Shown here: positions 30,568 to 39,676 of the stretch, piece by piece
Layout of the letters: each line of letters starts with the position of its first letter
Numbering within the stretch: the first letter of the stretch is position 1
NCBI RefSeq assembly: GCF_009729015.1
Contig: NZ_CP045482.1
Span: forward strand, 1,980,001-2,044,000
Length of the DNA stretch: 64,000 nucleotides
Direction of reading: 5' to 3'
Source of the DNA: Acidianus ambivalens
GTDB taxonomy: Archaea > Thermoproteota > Thermoprotei_A > Sulfolobales > Sulfolobaceae
Translations under genes and position numbers: made by a program
Notes under the pieces: model-generated
Told to the model about the DNA's origin: nothing
The model's input: the letters and a program-made list of their open reading frames with translations, nothing else
Database searches by the model: none

Positions 30568-30904
30568 CTTTCCTTACTAGAAAAAAGATGTATAATAACC
30601 ATTTATCGTAGTTTTCCTTATTACTTCGTAATTGCATATGTATACATATTAAAATTGCTTATAGGTTATAACAAACTAAACATAAAAGCTAATTTACCTT
30701 AAGCAGATATGTATTTCTATCTACTATTACTTAAATCACAAAAATTAATGCAAGTAAGCTTATAGGGTTGCCTATATTTTCGTATAATTTAGAATTAATA
30801 TTTTGCTTGACTAGAATATACTAGAGTCATTTATACCGTGTATTACTAGATTCCAAGTCAGAAAATTCTTAATGATTAGAAGGTTAATGAGCTATTCCTC
30901 TTCC
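30568..30904. other. Gene-free AT-rich stretch at the left end of the accessory region
   Basis: There is no open frame with a convincing start, no RNA-like structure and no box C/D pair on either strand. It is very AT-rich with scattered short ATG frames. It begins just after tRNA-Ser(UGA) and ends at the vapB operator. No copy of the tRNA 3' end, which would mark an attachment site, was found inside it. Confidence 0.5.
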
Positions 30905-30947
30905 AAGTTTAACTCTATTATTAGTTAAACTTTAATAATTGTTAAAC
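30905..30947. promoter_or_regulatory. Palindromic operator and third half-site before vapB
   Basis: A perfect 10-bp inverted repeat (30905-30914 AAGTTTAACT and 30923-30932 AGTTAAACTT, 8-base spacer) is followed by a further GTTAAAC at 30941-30947. The GTTAAAC half-sites at 30924 and 30941 are 17 bases apart. The vapB ATG is at 30960, so bound protein would cover the promoter. Autoregulation by AbrB-type antitoxins is common; binding here is inferred. Confidence 0.65.
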
Positions 30948-30959
30948 CTAACGTAGTTT

Positions 30960-31196
30960 ATGGAGGTAAAAGTTCATAGGAAAGGAATCATAGTTATTCC
31001 TGCAGAGGTTAGAAGGAAGCTTAATATTAAAGAAGGCTCGTTCATCGAGTTAGAGGTTGAAGGCGATAAAATTATCTTAAAACGTAAAATGACTCTGTTG
31101 GACGCTTTTGGCATAGATAAAGATATGGGAGATTCTGCTATAAAAGAGCTCGAGAGATTGAGGAAAGAAGAAGTTGAAAAAGAAAATTCTATTTGA
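30960..31196 (+). CDS. vapB: AbrB/SpoVT-type antitoxin (VapB)
   Basis: This 78-residue protein has the swapped-hairpin AbrB DNA-binding domain at residues 1-45: 'VKVHRKGIIVIPAEVRRKLN' and 'GSFIELEVEGDKIILKR'. A charged C-terminal region ('ALDAFG'-like 'TLLDAFGI', then 'IKELERLRKEEVEKE') would wrap and inhibit the PIN toxin. It overlaps vapC by 23 bases, the usual toxin-antitoxin arrangement. A palindromic operator precedes it. It sits in the gene-poor stretch between the tRNA-Ser genes. Confidence 0.85.
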   Translation: MEVKVHRKGIIVIPAEVRRKLNIKEGSFIELEVEGDKIILKRKMTLLDAFGIDKDMGDSAIKELERLRKEEVEKENSI

Positions 31197-31575
31197 TACA
31201 GGTTTTTTCCACGTATACTTTGCTGGGCTTAATGAAGAAGCCAGGAAAGTTATGGAAGAAGTTTATGAAGGTAAAAGTGTAGGTTATACTCTAGATCTTA
31301 ATTTAGCTGAATTCCTTTATACTTATGGCAGGCTTAAGGGAATAGAAGAAGCTAACGCTAGGCTATCCTTAATTCTAAATTCACCAATAAAGATTGTTAG
31401 CACTAATAAGGAACTCGCTTTAAGAGCAGGTGAGCTGAAAATAAAGTACCAAGGCCTTTCAATTGTAGACTGTTTTATAGTAGCCTTTGCCGAAAAAGAG
31501 AATGCTATAATATATACTACAGACTCTGGAATAGGAAAAGTGTATAAAAACACTAAATTAGTTATATCCGGTTAA
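31174..31575 (+). CDS. vapC: PIN-domain toxin (VapC)
   Basis: This 133-residue PIN ribonuclease has Asp8 in 'ILFDTGFFHVYFAG', Glu in 'LNLAEFLYTYGR', and the downstream acidic residues in 'LSIVDCFIVAFAEKENA' and 'YTTDSGIG'. It is probably a sequence-specific RNase held inactive by the upstream antitoxin. The TTG start at 31174 lies inside vapB after GAGGAAAGAAG; no better ATG is near the N-terminal beta strand. The acidic set appears intact, so the toxin is probably functional. Confidence 0.85.
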   Translation: MKKKILFDTGFFHVYFAGLNEEARKVMEEVYEGKSVGYTLDLNLAEFLYTYGRLKGIEEANARLSLILNSPIKIVSTNKELALRAGELKIKYQGLSIVDCFIVAFAEKENAIIYTTDSGIGKVYKNTKLVISG

Positions 31576-31680
31576 GAGGCACAGTAAGTTATACTCCTAA
31601 ATAAAACTGTAATAACGTACGCATTCTTCTTTAAATCCTAGCAAAGTTATTCTATTAATCAAACGTGTCAAATAAGATAG

Positions 31681-31698
31681 AAAGCCCCCTAGGGCTTT
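31681..31698. repeat. Inverted repeat / hairpin AAAGCCC-GGGCTTT
   Basis: This 7-bp perfect stem (31681-31687 with 31692-31698) has a CCTA loop and is followed by T on the plus strand. It lies 105 bases after vapC, so it could be a terminator of that unit or a single-strand transposon end hairpin. A second, longer hairpin starts 14 bases further on. Confidence 0.55.
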
Positions 31699-31711
31699 TG
31701 CAACACTCCTC

Positions 31712-31735
31712 AGCAAGCAAACTAATTTGCTTGCT
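31712..31735. repeat. Inverted repeat / hairpin AGCAAGCAAA-TTTGCTTGCT
   Basis: This 10-bp perfect stem (31712-31721 with 31726-31735) has a CTAA loop and is itself internally repetitive (AGCAAGC). No poly-T follows on the plus strand, which weakens a terminator reading. Paired with the hairpin at 31681, it is reminiscent of subterminal hairpins of IS200/IS605-type elements, but no transposase remains nearby. Confidence 0.55.
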
Positions 31736-32299
31736 AAACAATAATTATCCTCAATTCCTTTACTTAATAGGAATAATAAGTAATTTTTTCTATTTTAAAT
31801 AAGTTTCTAAATTATATCTATTATAGAAATGTTTTAAAGAGCAGAGTTGTTTGAACAATTTATGGCTTAAGAAGAATTGCAAGCTGTTATGGATCAATCT
31901 GCAAATTACGAATACAATATATACGATTACTTTGCACAACAATGGAAACAAATGACTTACAAGATATAGAACAATATTCACAAATCGTATTGTTAAATAA
32001 AGCACCAATAATAAGCCAAGAGGACTAAAAGTATCAAGTGCAAGAATATAGAAAATGCATACTCGAACAACATGTATTGGTTATGCCTCGGTGAAATAGA
32101 GATAATCAATAACGATTAACTAATCATAAAGCCTAAGAGAAAATATTATAAATATCTGTTAGACTCATTCCATGATCTTCCCATATAAGTAACGTTCTAA
32201 ATTATTTCCAAGTACTATCGACATTTTATTATATAATAAAAACACGAGATGCATATAAGATAAAAATTTAAAAATATTGTCGAGCCCACTTAAAACGCG

Positions 32300-32374
<75 letters not shown>

Positions 32375-32589
32375 ATATTAATATTATTACAGTAAGTATT
32401 TAAAGTTTACTCACTACAACTTCTAAAAACTAATAAATAAGGTTTTCTTCTACTGTTCGACATTCTCTTTCTAAGTATTATCCCTCCTGTATTATGAATC
32501 TTATAGTTTTAAATTTCGTTTTAAGACCAAATCTAGTGTTGAATTGATACTATAATAACATTTAAGATTAGTAAAATCGACTAAAGTGT

Positions 32590-32940
32590 ATGTCTCAAGA
32601 GGAACTAGAGGAATATGAGGCTGAAGGCAATGTAGAAGAAACCAAGGAAGTATTAAAAGAGCAAAACGAAACGCAAGGTTACGGAATATGCCTCGATATT
32701 TTAAATAGCTTAGCTAGTATTGCAGCAGTCCTTGCATCAAAGCTCAGCGCATTTACCAACTTAGTTACAGATATGAAGGAAGTCAATGAAGAGTTAAAGT
32801 GTAATGAGAAGATACCAAAGAGGATAGAAGAGAACAGTAAAGACTTAAATTACCTAAAAATGACTTTACCAGCAGTTGCTACTAATGAGGACGTAAGGTG
32901 TGAGGCCGAGAATTATCCCTTGTATACCTTATTCAGATAA
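32590..32940 (+). CDS. Small unrecognised protein with coiled-coil-like ends
   Basis: I do not recognise this 116-residue protein. It has a very acidic N-terminus ('EELEEYEAEGNVEETKEVLK'). A short hydrophobic or amphipathic segment follows ('LDILNSLASIAAVLASKLSA'), then a charged helical part with heptad character ('VTDMKEVNEELKCNEKI', 'RIEENSKDLNYLKMTL'). Codon use resembles the chromosome. It stands 6 bases before the next small gene, so the two probably form a unit. It lies inside the tRNA-Ser-bounded accessory stretch; a mobile-element origin is possible but unproven. Confidence 0.55.
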   Translation: MSQEELEEYEAEGNVEETKEVLKEQNETQGYGICLDILNSLASIAAVLASKLSAFTNLVTDMKEVNEELKCNEKIPKRIEENSKDLNYLKMTLPAVATNEDVRCEAENYPLYTLFR

Positions 32941-32946
32941 GGAATA

Positions 32947-33276
32947 ATGGCAAGAACTAATTGTAATGGAAATAATATGATGGCTTACATAGGAGGAGCA
33001 TCAAGCCTTTGGAGAGCAGGAAAAAGATCTTATGTTAGCGTATACCAATTTGGCGCAGAAAGAAGATTTCCATTTTATAAGAATTTATACGACAGAATGC
33101 CAGAATTAATGAAAAGTAAGGGAGTTACAGGAGGCTATATTGTAGTATTATTAGGTGCAGAAAGAGCAGAACAAGAATACGTAAATCCAATATATCCAAA
33201 CAATTACGAATCGAACCAACCACCACATTCAATAATAATACCAAACTATGGAGAAAGAATAAAGATGATAACATAA
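32947..33276 (+). CDS. Small unrecognised protein, possibly truncated
   Basis: This 109-residue protein of unknown family is glycine- and asparagine-rich at the start ('NCNGNNMMAYIGGASSLWRA'). It has a basic middle ('GAERRFPFYKNLYDRMPELM') and a strand-like 'VTGGYIVVLLGAERAEQEY'. After the TAA at 33274 the same frame stays open for another 65 codons (to 33474). The stop may therefore be a nonsense mutation within a once longer gene that runs into the decayed region downstream. It follows the previous gene by 6 bases. Confidence 0.5.
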   Translation: MARTNCNGNNMMAYIGGASSLWRAGKRSYVSVYQFGAERRFPFYKNLYDRMPELMKSKGVTGGYIVVLLGAERAEQEYVNPIYPNNYESNQPPHSIIIPNYGERIKMIT

Positions 33277-34168
33277 GATAAAATTATACTTATAATAAGA
33301 GATAGTCAAGGACATTGTTTTTGTAATGTTTGTTCAGCAGACGCGAAATCTGTCTCGGTAATGTATCCTTCTTTTCTTCTTGGTTTGGGTAATTTCTTTG
33401 TTGTTTCTCAGCCTCCTCAGTTTCTTCAGCCTAGGATGTACCTTGTTGTGAGTGATGATATTAATGAGTATTAATGTGCTCGCCTATTCACTCTGCTGGT
33501 GAGGAATGTGGAAATGCTAGGATGTGCGGATTCGTTCTGCAAGCCTTTAGCCTTGATGAGTATTGCAAATTATATTCACAAGCAACTGGTAAATCTTTTA
33601 ATGCCTCGGTAAAAAAATGGAGGTATCGTTTTAAGAATCCCTCCTTCTAACTCTTGGAATTGTGAGGATATAATAAGTTGGGGTGAGAGTTTGGGCTATG
33701 AGAGGTCTTTTCTAAAAGCTTATATTTAATCTTGCTATTGCTGTTGGGTCAATTCTGTCTAGTTTTCCTAAGGATTATCAGGATGAGATTGAGGATTGTA
33801 TTTACGGTTCTGAATTTGGTAATTGTGAGAATTTGAAGGAGTGCGAGGATGAAGTCAAGATGGTTGCTGATGATATTTATAATTCTATGCAATCTGAGGA
33901 TAGCGATAAACTAATCTCTATTATTCATTATTGTCATGATGAGAGTATTACTGTGGATAAGGATTGTTATAACTCATGATTTTCTCAATTTAAGGATAAA
34001 ATAAAGAGGTTAAGTGTCTGGGATTATTATCACCTAGGTGAGGATGGGAAAGATGAATTAGCCTCTGTAATGGCTGAGGAAGAGTGCAAGAAGATTTGTT
34101 CAAAATTTAATGCAAATAAATACGAGGAGTGCATGAAAACCTATATCCTGGAATTAGAAGGCACATAA
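33277..34168 (+). pseudogene. Decayed cysteine-rich gene(s) with multiple frame changes
   Basis: Protein-like sequence continues through four blocks in changing frames: 33277-33474, 33477-33650, 33634-33729 and 33731-34168, the last with an in-frame TGA at 33977. The blocks include 'GHCFCNVCSADAK', 'GFVLQAFSLDEYCKLYSQA', 'SNSWNCEDIISWGESLGYE', and 'QDEIEDCIYGSEFGNCENL' ending 'KYEECMKTYILELEGT'. Cysteines recur throughout. Codons here favour GAG, GAT, TGT and T-ending forms, unlike the A-ending preference of flanking genes, which suggests acquired DNA. No family is recognised. At least three frameshifts and one stop make it non-functional as a single protein. Confidence 0.65.
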
Positions 34169-34277
34169 CAGAATAGCTATGCTCTAGGTTTTATAGTAAG
34201 CAAAAATAGTGACCTCTTATTCTAAGTATATTTTTATCCAGAACTATGAGAAATTGTTGCTTGTAATTTGTTAAAGG

Positions 34278-34373
34278 CGCCGGGGACGGGATTTGAACCC
34301 GTGCAGGGTTTCCCCCACTGGCTGACCGGTTAACTCTCCAGGCCAGCCCCTTGGTCCGCTCGGGCACCCCGGC
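34278..34373 (-). tRNA. tRNA-Ser(GGA) with a 12-nt intron
   Basis: On the reverse strand the acceptor GCCGGGG (complement of 34367-34373) pairs with CCCCGGC (complement of 34279-34285), discriminator G. The anticodon stem is CTGGC/GCCAG. Removing the complement of 34324-34335 leaves loop CTGGAGA with anticodon GGA. The BHB has central helix CTGG/CCGG and bulges AGA and TCA. Apart from anticodon, intron and one base in the extra arm, it is identical to tRNA-Ser(UGA) at 30468, including the upstream 'ATTTTATAATT'. It lies 60 bases downstream of rps10 with its own TATA-like box at about 34390-34405. Confidence 0.92.
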
Positions 34374-34433
34374 AATTATAAAATTGGATAAAAAACTTAA
34401 AAGATTTGCACTAATAAGTGAAGGAAAAATCGC

Positions 34434-34742
34434 CTAAATTAATTCTATTTCAATATATACGTCTTCTGGAACTCTTACTCTCATTAATTGTCTCATTACC
34501 CTTTCATCAGCAGCAATGTCTATTACTCTTTTATGAATGCTCATCTCCCACTTTTCCCATTTCTTCCTTCCTTCTCCGTGCGGTAATTTCATTACAGGAA
34601 CTTCTAGTCTTTTAGTAGGCAAAGGCACTGGACCTCTCATACTAATTCCGGTCTTATCGACTATAGCCTTTATTTGTGTCACAACGTAATTTAGATCTTT
34701 AACGTTTGTGCTCCATAATCTTATTCTTGCTTTAGTAGGCAT
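34434..34742 (-). CDS. rps10: Small ribosomal subunit protein uS10
   Basis: The 102 residues begin MPTKARIRLWSTNVKDLNYV and contain 'GPVPLPTKRLEVPVMKLPHG' and 'WEMSIHKRVIDI', the archaeal uS10 pattern. The ATG at 34742 is chosen over an upstream TTG at 34754. It is last in the str-type operon (rps7-tuf-rps10), with tRNA-Ser(GGA) downstream on the same strand. Confidence 0.95.
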   Translation of the reverse strand: MPTKARIRLWSTNVKDLNYVVTQIKAIVDKTGISMRGPVPLPTKRLEVPVMKLPHGEGRKKWEKWEMSIHKRVIDIAADERVMRQLMRVRVPEDVYIEIELI

Positions 34743-34761
34743 AAAAAACACCAAAAAGAGT

Positions 34762-36075
<1,314 letters not shown>

Positions 36076-36126
36076 TTATTCTTCACTCCTCACGCATTCT
36101 ATTACATTCTTCATTAAAAAATTAGC

Positions 36127-36711
36127 TTATCTTGAGCTTAGGGCAATTCTCTCAATTTCTTCTTTCTTTCTTATAGCATAACTTTTTGGATCGTTAGATG
36201 AAGCCGCTATTATTTCTTCAGCCAATGCTTCGTCTATAGGCTTAGGATTATTAAATGATGCAGTTCTTGCGCCTTCTACTAGGTATCTTAATGCTAAGTC
36301 AACTCTTCTTTGAGGAGCTACATCTACAGCAACATAATAAACTATACCTCCATACATTATTCTAGTTACTTCTTCCCTAGGTGCTGAATTCTCTATTGCT
36401 CTAACTAAAACCTGGATAGGATTCTGACCAGTTCTTGCTGCAATTATCTCAAACGCTGCCCTAACTATATTATACGCTAAGAATTTTTTGCCCTTATTTC
36501 TCCCTGGTCTCATCAACTGATTTATCAACCTTTCTACTATGGGTACTCTAGACTTACCAAATCTCCTATGCTCATGTCTTCCTCCAGTATGAGGTAAATA
36601 CACTGGCATTAATGATATATATTTCTTTAAACTGGGGTCTCTTATTTCAACTTTTGTATCCCATTTTCCAAATATTCTAATATCTAGCTTGCTTAATTCG
36701 TAATCGCTCAT
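36127..36711 (-). CDS. rps7: Small ribosomal subunit protein uS7
   Basis: The 194 residues show 'RFGKSRVPIVERLINQLMRP', 'GRNKGKKFLAYNIVRAAFEI' and 'QNPIQVLVRAIENSAPREEV', the conserved uS7 rRNA-binding and mRNA-exit region. In most archaea rps12 and rps7 are adjacent; here a gene on the opposite strand separates them. A TATA-like 'AGTTATATATTCC' (complement of about 36735-36746) gives rps7-tuf-rps10 its own promoter. Confidence 0.95.
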   Translation of the reverse strand: MSDYELSKLDIRIFGKWDTKVEIRDPSLKKYISLMPVYLPHTGGRHEHRRFGKSRVPIVERLINQLMRPGRNKGKKFLAYNIVRAAFEIIAARTGQNPIQVLVRAIENSAPREEVTRIMYGGIVYYVAVDVAPQRRVDLALRYLVEGARTASFNNPKPIDEALAEEIIAASSNDPKSYAIRKKEEIERIALSSR

Positions 36712-36734
36712 GCTATGAATGTTATGATAAGTGG

Positions 36735-36746
36735 AATATATAACTA
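36735..36746 (-). promoter_or_regulatory. TATA box of the rps7-tuf-rps10 unit
   Basis: On the reverse strand 'AGTTATATATTC' lies 24-35 bases before the rps7 ATG (36711). It falls in the short gap between rps7 and the divergent bifunctional-nuclease gene, which also argues that the long N-terminal extension of that gene (from 36715) is not translated. Confidence 0.6.
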
Positions 36747-36795
36747 TCTGTTAATGAAGGGTTTAATATGTTGTAAGTCATATTTATTTTTGATA

Positions 36796-37275
36796 ATGAA
36801 AGAGGAAGAAGATTACATAAAAGTAAATAGAGTTGACGCATTTGTTTACCCACTAGATGGTTTACCCGTAATGGTTTGCTATCTAGAAGATGGTAGGGAA
36901 TTTAATTTATTTTATGTGCCAATAGAAATTGTTATAGCAATAAATAAAATAAAAAAACAGTATGAAGAAGATAGTATATTAGGTGATAAGAGAGAAACAA
37001 TTTTCGATATACTGTCCTTCATACCAGAAGTTACGGAAGAAATAAGCAAACATATTAACAAAGTAACTATTGACGATATTTCTGGGTCAGTTTATATAGC
37101 AACTATAGAGCTAAAATTTGATGGTGTTATAATTCAGAAAAGAATGATACCAAGTCATGCTATATACTTAGCATTAATTTCTAACAAACCAATATATGTT
37201 AAGAAAAGCTTAGTAGATGAACAGGAAAAAGAAAGGAAGAAAGGTGAAGGAGGAGAAGAGGAAGAGAAGAAATAA
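36796..37275 (+). CDS. Bifunctional nuclease (BFN, DUF151) domain protein
   Basis: The 159 residues contain the BFN/DUF151 core: 'RVDAFVYPLDGLPVMVCYLE', 'YVPIEIVIAINKIKK', 'IDDISGSVYIATIELKF' and 'MIPSHAIYLALISNKPIYVK'. A charged C-terminal tail follows (KKGEGGEEEEKK). Bacterial and plant relatives have nuclease activity, but the archaeal function is unknown. The ATG at 36796 is preferred because the family starts there; an in-frame ATG at 36715 overlaps the rps7 promoter. It lies antisense between rps12 and rps7, and its stop touches the rps12 stop. Confidence 0.82.
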   Translation: MKEEEDYIKVNRVDAFVYPLDGLPVMVCYLEDGREFNLFYVPIEIVIAINKIKKQYEEDSILGDKRETIFDILSFIPEVTEEISKHINKVTIDDISGSVYIATIELKFDGVIIQKRMIPSHAIYLALISNKPIYVKKSLVDEQEKERKKGEGGEEEEKK

Positions 37276-37716
37276 TTACCTAACTGGTTTTTGTTTCTTT
37301 CCTTTATATAATGCGTCTAAAGATACTCCATTAACCATAATAACCTTATATCTAACTCCCGGTAGGTCACCCATCGATCTACCTAATGTACCTCCTATGC
37401 CTGCTATTACTACCTCGTCGTGCTCATCGATAAAGTTTACTCCACCGTCTCCTGGAACGAAAGCAGTAACTACTCTGCCATTCTTAACTAACTGAACTCT
37501 AACACATTTCCTTACTGCAGAATTAGGCTGCCTAGATTCTATACCTACTTTTTCTAAAACTATTCCTCTAGCCATTGGAGCTCCTTCTAATGGGTCAAAT
37601 CTCTTCTTTAATTGTAACATCCTAGCTTTGAATGACCTTTGGCTCCATCTAAACTTTAATCTCTTAAGTTTAAGTTTTCTTGCTGCGTATAAACCTTTAG
37701 GTGATTTTCCCGACAT
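37276..37716 (-). CDS. rps12: Small ribosomal subunit protein uS12
   Basis: This is the decoding-site protein of the 30S subunit. The 146 residues contain 'GIESRQPNSAVRKCVRVQL' and 'TAFVPGDGGVNFIDEHDEV', with the functional loop 'QPNSAVRK' and the 'PGVRYKVIMVNG' end typical of archaeal uS12. It is the last gene of the rpo5-rpoB-rpo1N-rpo1C-rpl30e-nusA block. Its stop abuts the convergent BFN gene with no spacing. Confidence 0.96.
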   Translation of the reverse strand: MSGKSPKGLYAARKLKLKRLKFRWSQRSFKARMLQLKKRFDPLEGAPMARGIVLEKVGIESRQPNSAVRKCVRVQLVKNGRVVTAFVPGDGGVNFIDEHDEVVIAGIGGTLGRSMGDLPGVRYKVIMVNGVSLDALYKGKKQKPVR

Positions 37717-37725
37717 TTACGACCC

Positions 37726-38157
37726 TCAGACAATAACTACTGAGTCTATATCCATATATCTTTTTAAAATTAATTTTGCTCTAACAACGTTCTTTCCGCT
37801 TTTACCTATCGCAATACCTTTATCTTGTGGATCTACTGTTATATAGACAGTCTTTTTACTATCATTATCTATAACTTTTACACTTCTTACTCTTGCTGGT
37901 GACATTAAGTTCTTTACCATATCCTCTAGATTATCACTATATGCAACTATTTCTATATCTTTTCCTAAAACTTTCTTTAGCTTCTTTACGTTCATTCCAT
38001 TTTTTCCTATGGCTAAACCCATAAAATGAGGATCGACCAAGAAAATTATCCTATTATTTTCTTCATCAACAACACAATCCTTAGCAGTAACTTTGGTTAC
38101 TTCTTGAAATAAAGACATATATCTTATTTCGTCCTGAGTTAGCTTAATCTCTGGCAA
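37726..38157 (-). CDS. nusA: Archaeal NusA-like transcription/translation factor
   Basis: This 143-residue protein consists of two KH domains: 'PHFMGLAIGKNGMNVKKL' and 'DPQDKGIAIGKSGKNVVRAK', each with a GxxG loop. It lacks the N-terminal and S1 domains of bacterial NusA, as usual for archaea, and binds RNA. The TTG start at 38157 follows GGTG. Its position between rpl30e and rps12 is conserved in archaea. Confidence 0.93.
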   Translation of the reverse strand: MPEIKLTQDEIRYMSLFQEVTKVTAKDCVVDEENNRIIFLVDPHFMGLAIGKNGMNVKKLKKVLGKDIEIVAYSDNLEDMVKNLMSPARVRSVKVIDNDSKKTVYITVDPQDKGIAIGKSGKNVVRAKLILKRYMDIDSVVIV

Positions 38158-38169
38158 TTATAATACACC

Positions 38170-38487
38170 TCATGAGACTGGCTTTGCAAGTTGTAGAATC
38201 TTTGAGTCACCTTCATTTTCTACACCAATAGTTGATACCATAAAAGGTTTTCCAGCTAATGTTCCTAATTCCCATCCACTACCAGGATATTCATAAACTG
38301 GTACTCCAGACATTTTAGAATAATATAGAATATCTGCCTTTAAATCAGTCCTTAAGGTAGATGCTATTATTACTGCCTTAATTTTGCCTAATTTTAAGTT
38401 TTTTATTGTTCTTCTTGCCCCAAATATTACCTTTCCTGTTTTTAAAAGTGTTTTTAATTCTGATTCAAATGATATTTGTTGAGACAT
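38170..38487 (-). CDS. rpl30e: Large ribosomal subunit protein eL30
   Basis: This is an L7Ae-superfamily ribosomal protein of 105 residues. Motifs are 'LLKTGKVIFGARRTIKNLKL', 'KAVIIASTLRTDLKADILYY' and 'GVPVYEYPGSGWELGTLAGK'. It follows rpo1C by 4 bases and precedes the NusA-like gene, the standard archaeal order. Confidence 0.95.
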   Translation of the reverse strand: MSQQISFESELKTLLKTGKVIFGARRTIKNLKLGKIKAVIIASTLRTDLKADILYYSKMSGVPVYEYPGSGWELGTLAGKPFMVSTIGVENEGDSKILQLAKPVS

Positions 38488-38491
38488 TTTA

Positions 38492-39670
<1,179 letters not shown>

Positions 39671-39676
39671 AAATTA

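Larger units (their letters stand above)
31576..32299. other. Non-coding or decayed stretch with hairpins and an ORF relic
   Basis: No intact gene is visible in these 724 bases. Two strong hairpins lie at 31681-31735 (listed separately). From 31863 a frame begins ATGGCTTAA, then stays open after that stop for 34 codons (EELQAVMDQSANYEYNIYDY, then FAQQWKQ) before further stops. The amino acids look protein-like, so it may be a remnant, but no family is recognisable. The reverse-strand frame over the same bases looks like its shadow. Confidence 0.4.

Noticed and set aside
30568..30959. tRNA-type attachment site (partial tRNA-Ser 3' copy) inside the accessory stretch.
   Set aside because: No duplicate of the tRNA-Ser or tRNA-Asp 3' end was found between the genes; the only repeat is the full inverted tRNA-Ser gene.
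31681..31735. CRISPR repeat or intact insertion sequence.
   Set aside because: Only two different hairpins, no repeated spacer pattern, no transposase frame on either strand.
31790..32008. Hydrophobic 72-residue reverse-strand frame.
   Set aside because: No ribosome binding site; it mirrors a more protein-like relic on the plus strand and probably arises from AT-rich composition.
36715..36795. 27-residue N-terminal extension of the BFN protein.
   Set aside because: The BFN core starts at 36796, and the extension would cover the TATA box of rps7.
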